Shown: one piece after another, positions 38,549 to 49,789 of the stretch
How the letters are laid out: every line of letters begins with the position of its first letter
Position numbering within the stretch: the stretch's first letter is position 1
DNA from: Silene conica
Taxonomy: Eukaryota; Streptophyta; Magnoliopsida; Caryophyllales; Caryophyllaceae
Assembly (NCBI GenBank): GCA_029255685.2
Contig: CM055312.2
Span: forward strand, 79,676,369 to 79,740,368
Length of the DNA stretch: 64,000 nucleotides
Reading direction: 5' to 3'
Notes under the pieces: model-generated
The model's input: only the letters and a program-made list of their open reading frames with translations
Told to the model about the DNA's origin: nothing
Database searches by the model: none
Translations under genes and position numbers: made by a program

Positions 38549-41401
38549 CTACTGATTTCTATCTCGTAATGGTGATCTATCAAGACATGGTTCGACTTCC
38601 TTTTTGACATACTTCTGCCCAGAAACCCTGTTTTTGTCTGACATTGTTCCATTCGATATAAGTGTCGAATCTTCGCCAGACTTCTGCATCATCTTCGCTA
38701 ACATCCAATCAAGTTCCACATCTTGGCTGCAATGATCACCAAACTGCTCACTAACTCCTTCAATGTAAAGGAGAAGACTCTCTCTTTCAGAAGACAAACT
38801 ATTGATGTTGTCTTTTGCAACCTTGTTTTCGTGCTCGAGTTCCTCCACTCTTTCTTTCAATTTAGCTTTACCCTCAACGAATTCCTGCGTTACTTTATCC
38901 ATCTCCAGTTTATTAGCCTTTGCTAATGCTTCAAGCTCTAGAATTACTTGGTTTGAGTGAAGCAAAGAGTCATCTTGAACTAAAATTTTGTCACTTAGAT
39001 TACTGATCTCCACTTTCAACAGATCAATGGCATTGTTCTTCTTCTCCATCTCAACATTCATATTGAAATCAATCTTCTCTAAGGCTTCTTGAAGCGAAAT
39101 CATCTCCACAAGATATTCCAGCTCTTTGCATGATACATAGAGCAACATTTTATCTAAATCCTGTTCTAATGAAGAAGCAAAACCCTGAAGATCCCTCAAA
39201 CCTTCATCCTTTTCTGCAATGACTCGAAAAAATTCTTCCTTTTCATGATTGAATTTGATTTCAGCTTCTACCCTCCTAGATTCACTTGCTGCAGATTCCT
39301 TCTTCATCATTTCCAACAAATTCTTGAGGTTTTGAACTTCTACATTGTTTTTCTTGATGATCCTAAACAACTCTTCCTTTTCACCTTCAAATTTGCTCTG
39401 CTGGTTTTTGAGGCTTTCAACTACTGTATCCTTTTCCTTGAGTAATTGGAAGAGATTTCCCTTTTTCCTTTGTGCTTCTGCCAACTCCAGTTTTGTTTCT
39501 TTTGTCATTGCTTCTTTTTGCTCCACCATTTGATTCAACAAATCAATCTTTTGCAGGAGATCATCATTTTTTTGTCCATGTGCTTTTAAATTACATTCGG
39601 AAATCTCATTCTGTTTTCTCAGGCCTTTCTCTATCTCCACTTGCTCAAGAATGGAACTCTCCAATTTCTTGCACACCTCTTGGCTTTGTTCAAGGCAAGT
39701 CCTAAAGCTTTCTGCTTTAGATTTCCATAAGAGCAGTTCTGCTCCCGTTTGACTAGCTTCACTTATCTTTTCAGTCAATGCGTTGTTTGACTTTTCAAGA
39801 CTAGTGGATAATTTTCTGAGTTCAACTTCCATCTGACTAACTTGTTCCTTCAAACAAAGTTGGGATTGTGACGACTCTTCAAGCATCTTTTTGTGCTCCT
39901 CAAGCGCATCCTCCAGCACCTTCCCTCGCTTTTCTAATAACTTTACAGACATAAGTTTCTGGGTTAAGGATGCAATCTCCGAACGTGCCTGCTCGAGACA
40001 ACTTTGAGTTTTTAACGGAGAGCTATCAGCACTTTCATTACTGAATGCTTCAGTGTGCGCCTCCAAATTATAGAGTTTTGAGTAAACATCAGAGAGTTCA
40101 GACTTCAACACCATGAACAATATAGAAGTCTCTTCACCTGAAACCTCTATTGTAGAGTGACAATGATCCAACTGTGTCTTCAATTGGTGCAATTGCTCAT
40201 TTTGTCTCTTCATATCAGCTTCGCAACATTTCATATCTACTATAAATTTCTCCATTTTAGAGTTCCATTCAACTTCTTTTTCCTCCAAAGTTAGGACACA
40301 CTTGCTGTGCACCTTCTCCAAATCTTTAAGCTTGTTTCGAAGCTTAGTGATGGAGGGATCAACCTTTCGTTTGTTTATTTGAGCTTCTTGTAGCTCTTTC
40401 ACAGTTCCAAGGAGCTCCTTATTCTCTTGCTCAAGATATGTAACCCTGTATTCCATCTCTTTCAACAATACCTCTTTCAACCCAAGAGAGTTCCTCAAAC
40501 CTGCAATATCTTCATCGCGTTTGGCGCTAAGGCTTTCGATTTTCTCTTTTACTTCCTCATACTGAGCTAAGACATTTTCAAAGCACTGTTTTGATTCAGA
40601 CAATTGAACTTCCAATAATTTCCTTCTGCTTTCCTCGTGTACTAGAGCTTGATTGCACATTTTAAGTTGTGATTCAAGGCTTTCGGTGGTTCTAACATAA
40701 GAATCCAATTTTGATTGTAACATCGTCATCTCTGCCAACATAGCTGATTTCTCGCACTCCCACTCTTTCTTGCTTAACTGAAACTCATCTTGAAGTCTCC
40801 TATGAGCTTCTTCGAGATGTTGAAACTGCTCTTTCTTCCATTTTAACTTATCTTGGACGCTCATGCTTTGCTCCTCTAATTTCAGTATAAAGTCCTCTCT
40901 CTGTTTCAGTTCCTTCCCCACTCGCGCCTTCTCTTCTGCTTCTAGGAACTTCCTTTGAACTTCTGACAGCCTCCCTTTTAGACCTTTGATTTCTTCATTA
41001 CAATTGTGAAGTGCACGCTCCAAGTCATCATTCCTAGCTGTTGCTTCCTCCAAAGTCGACACCAACTTTGTATTTTCTCCTTCCAACCTTTGAACCATCT
41101 CCCCACTATCAACCCGTAGTTTCTCATTCACAGAAGTGACTTGCTTCAGCGATGTTTCTGTTTTGTGCAATTGAAACTTGACTTCTTCATAGAGCTGCTT
41201 CAGTTCTACAATCTCATCTGATTTAACATTTAGCTCCTTTTCCTGCTTCTCAACCTTCAACACTGCCTCTTGACATTTTGTCTGTTGGTCAATGTGCGCT
41301 CTTCTCAGACTTTCAGAAAGTTCTGTTTTGATCCGACAATCCTCTTTCAGCTTCTGAAGCTCCGCTTTTACTTCATCCAACTCTTTGTACACTTCATCCA
41401 T
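38549..41401 (-). CDS. Long coiled-coil protein, At4g38062-like
   Basis: A continuous frame of 950 residues that is almost entirely predicted coiled coil. Heptad-like Leu/Glu/Lys patterning runs from residue 1 (MDEVYKELDEVKAELQKLKE) to about 900, after which a short tail (DRSPLRDRNQ) ends the protein. The start and overall length match the plant family annotated as uncharacterised protein At4g38062; that identification is from recollection of its MD-VYKELD start. There are no catalytic motifs or membrane segments. A structural or tethering role (Golgi, cytoskeletal or nuclear-envelope types are all possible) is only inference. The coding part has one exon. A leader intron runs from 41418 to 42644 (GT-AG on the minus strand), which places the first leader exon around 42645-42740 with GA/CT repeats. 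Confidence 0.85.
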   Translation of the reverse strand: MDEVYKELDEVKAELQKLKEDCRIKTELSESLRRAHIDQQTKCQEAVLKVEKQEKELNVKSDEIVELKQLYEEVKFQLHKTETSLKQVTSVNEKLRVDSGEMVQRLEGENTKLVSTLEEATARNDDLERALHNCNEEIKGLKGRLSEVQRKFLEAEEKARVGKELKQREDFILKLEEQSMSVQDKLKWKKEQFQHLEEAHRRLQDEFQLSKKEWECEKSAMLAEMTMLQSKLDSYVRTTESLESQLKMCNQALVHEESRRKLLEVQLSESKQCFENVLAQYEEVKEKIESLSAKRDEDIAGLRNSLGLKEVLLKEMEYRVTYLEQENKELLGTVKELQEAQINKRKVDPSITKLRNKLKDLEKVHSKCVLTLEEKEVEWNSKMEKFIVDMKCCEADMKRQNEQLHQLKTQLDHCHSTIEVSGEETSILFMVLKSELSDVYSKLYNLEAHTEAFSNESADSSPLKTQSCLEQARSEIASLTQKLMSVKLLEKRGKVLEDALEEHKKMLEESSQSQLCLKEQVSQMEVELRKLSTSLEKSNNALTEKISEASQTGAELLLWKSKAESFRTCLEQSQEVCKKLESSILEQVEIEKGLRKQNEISECNLKAHGQKNDDLLQKIDLLNQMVEQKEAMTKETKLELAEAQRKKGNLFQLLKEKDTVVESLKNQQSKFEGEKEELFRIIKKNNVEVQNLKNLLEMMKKESAASESRRVEAEIKFNHEKEEFFRVIAEKDEGLRDLQGFASSLEQDLDKMLLYVSCKELEYLVEMISLQEALEKIDFNMNVEMEKKNNAIDLLKVEISNLSDKILVQDDSLLHSNQVILELEALAKANKLEMDKVTQEFVEGKAKLKERVEELEHENKVAKDNINSLSSERESLLLYIEGVSEQFGDHCSQDVELDWMLAKMMQKSGEDSTLISNGTMSDKNRVSGQKYVKKEVEPCLDRSPLRDRNQ

Positions 41402-41417
41402 TGTGCTTTCTCTTGAA

Positions 41418-42644
41418 CTGTTATAAGATCCTAACTTGAGCAGTGTTGAGAAGCGTCACCAAACTAAGTAGAAACATTTAGAGCAATTCATGAGTGAAAA
41501 CGTATACTGTGCGCATTTAGTCAACAAACTACCTGTCAAGAAGTAGTGAGTCTTCCATGAGACAGTCTTACACATATGACCAACGCAAATACTCTTGTAC
41601 TTTTACTTTAAATACAGGATCATTGGCTTGGTTTTACACATAGGACCGTCTCCTATAAGCATGACACTTGATGCTCAAACAATACAGTGACAAAGAAGCA
41701 GACACAATTAGGAGACTAACTGCTACAGCAGAATAAAAAGACGACATGGGAATGCTGTTTGTTATACCAATAAAGTTCACTACTCCGGCCTCCGCTATCA
41801 ACCGAAATTATTTTGATCCCAAACAAATTGCAATTGGACTTAAAAGTTTTCATTAACAATAACGAGCCACCAGCGGATAAGAGGGCGACAATTTCACACA
41901 TCTCCGCTAAAACTCCATCCACCCACTCTAACTCCAAATGTATGAAAAAAGCAAACAAAATGAATGAGAAATGGATGACGGTGATGGATGGGATAAGATT
42001 CATTACATACAAACTGTATCAATTACATGAGTTCATGAAGGTTGTCCCTAGCACGGATCACACAATGAAAGGAGTTGAAGATAGTCGAGAAAAACGTAAC
42101 CCTTACCCCTTATTAAGCAACACTAAGACAAGAAGTTGAGAAAAATGTAACCCTTACCCCTTATTAAGCAACACTAAGACAAGAAGTTGAGCCCAACAAT
42201 TTAGTTATCACCAAGAAAAAGAGTTGCTAAGAACGCCATTTTGGATCAGTTTTCTGTATGGGTCATTTAGAAACCGTCTTTATGTGCTGTTAACCCAAGG
42301 TAAGGCTGCATACACCTAATCGAATTAATACACCTAATCGAATTAAAACCCGGAAGTTTGAAGTTGGTGATATCCGCAACTAGCAAGAACTCGATGATCA
42401 AGTATGAAGCTGGCCTCGAGAAATCATGTAAATAGCAAAATATATAACAGAGAGAAACAAAGTAAATCTTAGACAGAAGTAAATGCATAGAATGATGAGG
42501 GACAGAAATTAACAAAAAGAGGGTCTTGAATTAGGGTTTGAATTCAAAAAAATTCAGAGACAAAAAGAAGTTAATTACACAAAATTGGAAAAAAAAAGTA
42601 AGAAATCAGATGAAGATTATAGAGAGAGAAAGAGAGGGGAATAC
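41418..42644 (-). other. Intron in the 5' leader of the coiled-coil gene
   Basis: On the minus strand the donor is TCAG|GTATTCCCC at 42644 and the acceptor TTATAACAG at 41418, sixteen bases before the ATG. It contains a 51-bp tandem duplication (42087-42188) and a MITE-like piece (41551-41665). The plus-strand open frame 41813-42139 lies inside and is probably chance. Confidence 0.55.
42087..42188. repeat. 51-bp tandem duplication
   Basis: Two adjacent 51-bp units (42087-42137 and 42138-42188) differ at one position near the start (AAAAACG against AAAAATG). It lies in the leader intron. Confidence 0.9.
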
Positions 42645-42979
42645 CTGATTGGAAGATCGAAGAGAGAGAGAGAGAGTGAGTGACTGAGCGAGAGGGAGAC
42701 TGTGTAATTTGTAAAGAATAAAGAGGAAGCGGGGAAGTTCGGTTTGAATTTTGAGAAATTATTATTCACCACGCACTACCAAAGTACCGAGTACCAACTG
42801 CCATGGCGCCCTCATTGAACAGAGCTGATCATATGGTTCGGGCCACTAGCTAACGCAAATCCCCCACTTATTTTCTAAAATCATTTATTAATTTAAGTCC
42901 GGGCCTCTACTAGTATTTGGAATTCAATTTCTAAAACAGCCCAATTCTGTAAGCCCAAAAAATATGGAATTGGAATTAG

Positions 42980-44374
42980 TCAAATTTGAGACAATTTCAT
43001 CCTTGATTAAAAAGGGGTTGCGAAAGGTCGTCGGCGTTTTGCGACAAATCGTCGACGTTTTTTATAAAAAAGACGAAGCATGCCCTTTTCTCCTTATCTC
43101 TCTAAAAAATATTCTCCCAAACAAAAACCGCTCAAGAACAACAATTTTAAAAAATCGATAGAAAATAACGAACAACAACATCAAACAACGACAACGATTC
43201 AATGTCAAACAACGATTCATCGTTAAGTAACTAAAATTTAATTTTTTTTTTGAATTTTTTTTTTTGAATTACATGTTTAAACTATTTAGTTGATATTATG
43301 TTGAATTATACGTAGAAGCCATTGAATATGACAAACGATAGGATCGAAATTTTGCATTAGACTTAAAAACTGGCCGTCCTTGCATGATAAGATGTGAAAA
43401 CTGGTCATCCTTGCATGGTCAGGACGTGAAAAATGGTCGTCCTTGCATGGTTTGGACGTGAATTCTGGCCGTCCTACCATGGTTTGGACGTGAAAACTGG
43501 CCGTCCTACCATGGTTTGGACGTGAATAGTACACGTCCCTCCATGGTTTGGACGTGTACTATTCACGTCCATATGCGGTGAGGACGGACAGTTTTCAAGT
43601 CCCTTATTTTTCCGTCCATCACCCACACAAACGTCCCACCCTCACGTCCATGCCCACCATGGACGTGCATCCCCACGTCCTCACCAACGATGGACGTCCC
43701 ACCCACACGTCCTCACCAGCCCAGGACGTGCGATTTTCCCGTCCTCACTAACCTAGGACGTGAGTTTTTCCCGTCCTCACAAACTCCCTCAATCGGATTT
43801 TCCCACTTACAATTCATTCAAATGCTAACTACAATAACAACTTACAATACCAACTAACAACAACAACAATACTAACAACAAGAACAATAACAACTAACAA
43901 GAACAACAACAACAAACAATAACAAAAATTCAATAAGAAAATTGAAAAAATAACAAAAACAACAAAAACATTAACAATTACCATTAAAACTAACAAGTCT
44001 AACCTAATTAACATTAACAATAACAACAATAACAACAACAACAACAAAAACAAAATACAAGTGTAATTAAAACTAACAAGTCTAATTAAAAAAAAAAAAC
44101 TAACCTTGTGCGTGCGGTGGTGTTGGTGGTGCTCCTCGGCAGTGGTGGTGGTGCGGTGGTGGTGGTGCGTGCAGTGTTGTTGGTGGTGCGTGAGGTGGGT
44201 GGTTGTGGGTGTGTGGTTGGTGAGGGATTTGGGTGGATTTAGTGTTTTGAATTTGGGAGGTTTTTGGGAGGAAAGGGCAAGTTGGTCTTTTTTTTGAATT
44301 ACGTCGACGATTCGTTATAAAACGTCGATGGCCTTTCGCGATTGGGATTAAAAAACATCCATCTCGTTATTTGA
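42980..44374. mobile_element. Non-autonomous Mutator-like element, 1.4 kb
   Basis: The 9-bp sequence AATTGGAAT flanks both sides (42968-42976 and 44375-44383), the target size of Mutator elements. Inverted ends of about 110 bp share TCAAAT, GCGAAAGG and CGAATCGTCGACG-like blocks (left 42980-43090, right 44265-44374) with moderate divergence. No MURA transposase frame is seen. The interior holds a 32-bp palindromic minisatellite, an AAC-rich tract (43840-44060) and a GGT-rich tract (44105-44220). Confidence 0.75.
43366..43790. repeat. 32-bp minisatellite of GGACG...CGTCC units
   Basis: Units start with GGACG at 43422, 43454, 43486, 43518, 43550 and 43582, exactly 32 bases apart. Each has a 21-base block GGACGTG(n)CGTCC plus an 11-base spacer like TACCATGGTTT. 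Units before 43539 and after 43549 are in opposite orientation. The blocks 43518-43538 and 43550-43570 are perfect reverse complements. The part after 43602 is degenerate. Confidence 0.88.
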
Positions 44375-44383
44375 AATTGGAAT

Positions 44384-45900
44384 AGGAACATCCCACCTAA
44401 TCCAAAGGGCATGGTAAGCTAGCTAAAAATTATCTTAAATAAAAAGTTCTCCTAGGATTTTCTGTGAAGATTTTTTTCCTAGTTCTCTTTGCTTCTCCCT
44501 TTCTCCCGAGGGTTTTGTTGAAACACTTAGATTGGTGATGACAAATCCTTGTATAAGTTAATTGTTTGCTCTTAGTATCATGCTTAGTGATTGAAGCGAA
44601 ATAAGTGGATTGGAAAACAAAGCAAATCAAGACGACATCCATGGTATTTCAAACATGATCAAAAAGAACAATACAAGTGAACAACCACCCTAACAGTCTT
44701 AGTCAAAATTGTAAGAGTCAGTGTAACATTCACATTAGAATCAAGTTTCAGCTTAACCATGTAACATTTCACTGGACTGTTACATCTGATATCGTATGGA
44801 GAATTTTGGGCAAGAAAATTATTTCGAAAATTTTGCAAAGTGGTCTTCTTCGTTTTTCTAGAAAGATATTTCGTCAAATCTGATATACAAAAATAGTTCT
44901 CCTCAAAACTTGCACAAAAAGATTAAAATCCCATTTTAGTCAAGGTGTACTTCTCTTGCAAAAATTTATAGTTTTGTAATTTTTTATTTTTATAAGAAAT
45001 TGCAAATTGCCACGTGAAGATTTGCAAAGATATACTCTACTATCAAACCAGATTAGCTTTTCATTGAACCTATAAAAACTGAACACAACTTTTGCATTTT
45101 TAAATAGTTTCACTAATATCCAATGGACAAAAGGAAAAGGTAGTGTAATAACCATATTTTGGGTAAACCTATTACATGGTTTTTGCACTATAAAAGGAAC
45201 CTTTGTTGTTCATTAAATGCTAAGGCTTTCAAACATTTATTGAGAGAATTCTGAAAATAAACTCTTAAGCATTTAAGTTCATTTTTAAGTTTTTTGCAAA
45301 ATCGTTTCTAAGTTTAAAGTCTTCAACGTTTTTCAAAAGGGTCTTAAAATCTCCATGTGTTAGTAAACTGCATTGTGACATAATGAGTTTGTTCCATGAT
45401 TTTTGTGTTTAGATCTTAATTGTAATCTCCATGTTCTTAAGTGAACCCTTGAGAATCTGATTCTGTAAACCAAAGAGATAGAACTTCATGAACTCTTGAA
45501 GCGGGGTAGCTTTGAGTTTGAGGTATTTCTTAAAGTAGAGTTACTTTAAGTTAGCGTACAATCGAAGTAGATTGGCGAGTTATTTTCATTGTAAAAGTTT
45601 TGTTGTTTGAGTAAATTCCTAAACAAGCAATAAAATAACGGTTGGACGTAGGTCTCGGAGTAGAGACTGAACCAATTTTTAAAACATTGGTTGTTTGTTT
45701 ATTTACTTTCATACTCTTCATTATCACTCGTTTTTCTTCAACGGTTCTAAACTTATGTGTCACAGTCAATCATATTGTTGCACAGAATATTTAGCTTGTC
45801 TTGTGAACTTACTTCTCATTAAGTCTCTCAAGTATTTCCGTCATTTAATTTTTTTAAAAAAGGGACACCCAATTCACCCTCTCTCCCTCTTAGGTGTTTA
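44384..45900. other. No gene; possible LTR relic at the right end
   Basis: AT-rich sequence with short frames only. The stretch 45840-45905 (TTTTTTTAAAAAAGGGAC, then CACCCTCTCTCCCTCTTAGG) resembles the pyrimidine-rich end of a plant Copia-type LTR or leader, but no partner was found. Confidence 0.3.
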
Positions 45901-45997
45901 TCGTTCTTAACTCTTCAGGTTTGTTTTATGCTTCTATAGTTGGTCTCGTTCTACCCTAGGAGATTTCTTAGGGTTTTCTTTTGACGTAAAAGTTGTG

Positions 45998-46866
45998 ATG
46001 GGGGATGATAGTACTTGGCGGCGGGAAGGCAAACAACCAGTGGATGAAGGGGTCCATGAGGAAAGGAATGACTTTGTGTGGGATGTTGGTGACGACAAGG
46101 GGAAGACTTACATGCTGGTGGGGAAACTTTGACTACGAAGTCTATCAACGTTAAGTCGGCGATCGATACGATGGCGAAACTGTGGAACCCTAAGGGCACG
46201 ATAATATGTAATGTTCTCGATCCCAAAGACAAAATTTTCTTATTTCGCTTTTTTGTTGATAAGGATAAAACTAGGGTTTTAGAAGGCCAACCCTGGCACT
46301 TCGATAAGCATATATGGTGTTTTAATGAACTTTGCGTTATGGGGAAGACATCTGATACACCTTTTTTTCATGTCCCGCTATGGACCCGTATTTACGATCT
46401 ACCTATTAAGGGGTGTTCGAATGAAAAGAACCTTCGACACTTAGGGACACATGTACAATTGGGTTCCTTTGTAGGCATGAATCATTTACCTAATTCGGAA
46501 GTAGAACGAGCAATTAGGGTTCGGGTTTTATTTGATGTTAGGAAACCCTTGAAGACGTATGTAGAGGTCAAGTTGCCTAATGGAATTAAAAATAATTTTC
46601 CTGTCAAGTACGAAAGATTGCCGAATTTTTTCTATGGTTGTAGTTTGGTGGGACATGGGAAAAGAGATTGCGATGGGGGTACTTATAAGGAAGACGAGTT
46701 GAGGTTTGGGGAGTGGATGCGTGCATCCTTATGGAACGTTACTAAGACTTCAAAGATGGACGATAAATTAAGGGTGACGCGTTCTCTCGTAGATAAGTTT
46801 GATAATACGGCTCAACGCGAGAAGGATGATATCGATAGGATGATAGAAAAGCTTCAACAAATATAG
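45998..46866 (+). pseudogene. LINE ORF1 (gag-like, DUF4283 type), frameshifted
   Basis: ATG at 45998 opens MGDDSTWRREGKQP and runs to LVGKL. One missing base near 46130 then shifts into the 46129-46866 frame (TTKSINVKSAIDTMAKLWNP, ... VLEGQPWHFDKHIWCF, ... PLWTRIYDLP). This is the plant L1 ORF1 DUF4283 domain. It continues into a zinc knuckle YGCSLVGHGKRDC whose first Cys is absent. A basic and acidic tail follows to about 47205. Confidence 0.85.
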
Positions 46867-47312
46867 GTCACGCAAAAAAAACATCCTGAGATGGCAAGGA
46901 GGTCGTGGGTAGAGGTCAATGATCCCAGTAGGGAGGAATTGGGAAGAGAATTGAAGTTCGAGGACAATAATTCTGATGCTATTGACGTTGATACTCAAAA
47001 GGGTGTGGTTATAGAGGATTCAGGAACCTTAAATATGGAGGACAGCGAGGAGGCTGATGGGGATGCGATATGGGGTGGTAGGATCCTGGAAGAGGGAGAG
47101 GGAACGGCTATTAAGGGAGGCAGTAAGTGGCAAAGATTAGTGAGAAAGGCGGGAGTGTCAGGTGAGGAAACAATAGTGAATATGCATATGGGGAAACGTG
47201 ATTAAAAGACCGAGCCAGTTGAACAGGGGGTGACGAAAAGGAGAAGTACTATAAGCATTGGTGTTTGTTCACCTGAGGCGGAGGTTGAGGGAACTCAACC
47301 CCGCCGGGCCTA

Positions 47313-49570
47313 ATGAATATATTAAGCCTTAACTGCAGGGGGCTGGGCAACCCCAATGCAGTAGGTAGTCTACGGAATTTGATTCATAAAGAGGTCACGG
47401 GTCTAGTTTTTCTTTGTGAGACGGAGCTTAGTAGCGTGGAAATGGGTAAGATGTATAGTAAGGTTGATAGATATGAAGGGTTGGTAGTTGACAGTGTTGG
47501 CAGGTCAGGGGGATTGCGGTGTGGTGGAGAACAATAGTGAAAGATAATCTTCGGTCGATGATAGTTCACTACGTCGATATGGAAATAGATATGAATGGTA
47601 TTATATGGAGACCCATGGGGTTTTATGGATGACATGTTGTTCATGAGAGACACCTATCCTGGTAGCAAGTTCGTATTTTAGCGGCGGATTTGAATTTGCC
47701 TTGGTTATGTATCAGAGACTATAACGAGATATTGTATGCTAATGAGATGAAGGGAGGTATACGAGTCTAGTGACAAATGAATATTTTTCGGGATGCGTTT
47801 GATGAATGTGGTCTTAGGGATCTGCAATATGAAGGATATTAGTTTAAGTTTGATAATGGCCAAGTGGCGGTGGCTAATAGACACTGTCGATTGGATAGGG
47901 CTATGGCCTATGGGTACGGCCGTACGGGTTCGAAGTTTTGAAATATTTCCGTATGCAAAACTCTATCATTTGGATATAGAGAGGTCGGATCATGCACCAA
48001 TTAAAGTGGTGCTGGATGACCATGCTGATACGCATGAGCGGGCTCAAAAGAATTTTCGATTCGAACAAGTGTGGATAGGGGAAGATGGCTGCGAGGACAA
48101 TATCAAAGTAGAGTGGATTGGAGGGGAAGTTGACTTAATGGCTACCATCAGTAGATGTGCTCGGGATCTTCAAGCGTGGAATGGTGTTTCTATTGTCAAA
48201 ATATTACGTTATCTGTGTAATAAATGGAAGCGGCTACAACAACTTAACTCCGGAGTTCATAGTGAGGCATGTGTTCGAGAAAGACAACGAGTTGTGAAAG
48301 AGATATAGGTTTACTGAAACAAGAGGAGTGCTTCTAGAGGAAACAATCGAGGGCGCTGTGGTTGCGGGATGGGGACAGAAACACTAAGTTCTTCCATCAA
48401 AAAGCGTGCCAAAAAAAGGTAGAAAACATAATTTATAAGTTGGTAGATAATCACGGTAGAGTGCACAAAAAAAGAGGATATTGCGAAGTGTGCAGTGCAT
48501 TACTTCCAAGAGCTATTCAGCTCTTCTCGACCTTCTGATTTTGAGTCGCTGCTGAGTGGAGTAGAAGGAAGGGTTACGGACAACATGAACACAGGACTGG
48601 AGGCGGTGTATATGGGAGAGGAGGTCTTTTATGCTATGAGTCAGATGAATCCGTTGAAAGCTCCGGGGGTTGATGGAATGAATGCGTTATTCTACTAGAC
48701 TTATTGGCATATCGTCGGACCTTCGGTGATACAAACGATGTTGAGTGTTCTAAATGGATCTCCCATACTGAAAGGTTTCAACTACACTAATATTATTGTG
48801 TTAATTCCAAAAAAGAAGGCTCTGGACAAAATGACCGAGTTTCAACCCATTAGCCTATGTAATGTAATTTATAAGCTCATATCCAAAGTTCTTGCTAACC
48901 GGTTGAAGGTTTTCCTTGGTAAGATCGTGTCAGATAATCAAAATGCTTTTACTCCGGGGAGACTAATCACGCATAATGTATTGGTAGCCTTCGAAATATT
49001 TCATTCCATGAAAAATGCGAGAGGGAGAGGGGGATGGATATATGGCATTAAAATTTGATATGGCTAAGGCATATGACCGTGTGGAGTGGGACTTTTTAGA
49101 GGCAGTGCTTAGGAAGATGATGTTTTTAATAAAGCGTGGATTGATCGGGTAATAAACTGTGTTCGGACAGTCACGTATTCGGTCACCGTGAATGGGGAGT
49201 GGTCTGAAATGTTCGTTCCGGAAAGAGGTCTTCGATAGGGGGATTCCTTGTCCTCATATCTATTCATCTTATGCGCAGAGGTGCTATCTAGTTTACTGAG
49301 GAAAGCGGTGGAGAACAAGACTATACACGGGGTGAAAGTAGCACGTACTACTCCTATTGTTTCACATCTCTTCTTCGCCGATGATAGTCTCATTTTTGTT
49401 AGAGCTTGCGAAAGGGAAACGAGAAGCATTCATGATATTCTCTGGAGCTATGAAGCAGCGTCAGGACAACTTGTGAGCCTCGACAAGACTACGAAAATTG
49501 GAGTGAAAATATTCAAAGCATGGGCGAGATCTTGAAAGGATAACGAATGAGAGGATTTTGAGGAACTTTG
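47313..49570 (+). pseudogene. LINE ORF2: endonuclease and reverse transcriptase, decayed
   Basis: The endonuclease start MNILSLNCRGLGNPNAVGSL (APE type) is followed by broken frames. RT blocks are MNPLKAPGVDGMNALFY, IVLIPKKKALDKMTEFQPIS, NRLKVFLGKIVSDNQNAF, KFDMAKAYDRVEWDFL, and LFFADDSLIF, the FADD form of the catalytic box. At least four frameshifts or stops are present (for example after NALFY and before GDSLSSYLF). The sequence stops being LINE at about 49570, just after the RT core, where an LTR piece begins. Confidence 0.9.
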
Positions 49571-49580
49571 AGGGATAAGG

Positions 49581-49785
49581 TGTAACACCCTCATAATCCA
49601 ATTCAAGGCCTTTAGAAAGGACCATCAGACTATAAAAGCGATACCATCTCAGTTTCCTGAGGCATAATATCAAAGTACGATAAAACAACTTTATTATAAA
49701 GAATATAAACCTGGTGAAAAAGAAGGGATACAAAAGAATGAACAAGAATTAAGTCAAAATACTCACAAAAATTAATTAAGCAAAT
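49581..49785 (+). mobile_element. LTR 5' fragment, TGTAACACC family
   Basis: It begins TGTAACACCCTCATAATCC, then GATACCATCTCAGTTTCCTG and TTTATTATAAAGAATATAAA. This order matches the start of the LTR at 18196. Only about 200 bp are recognisable, directly between two oppositely oriented LINE pieces. Confidence 0.6.
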
Positions 49786-49789
49786 GTAA

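Noticed and set aside
41813-42139. Plus-strand frame of 108 codons within the leader intron of the coiled-coil gene
   Set aside because: It includes part of a local 51-bp duplication, has no family resemblance, and the same stretch is open on the other strand.
43366-43790. CRISPR-like 32-bp periodicity
   Set aside because: The repeated unit is palindromic, changes orientation midway and sits inside a Mutator-like element in a plant genome.
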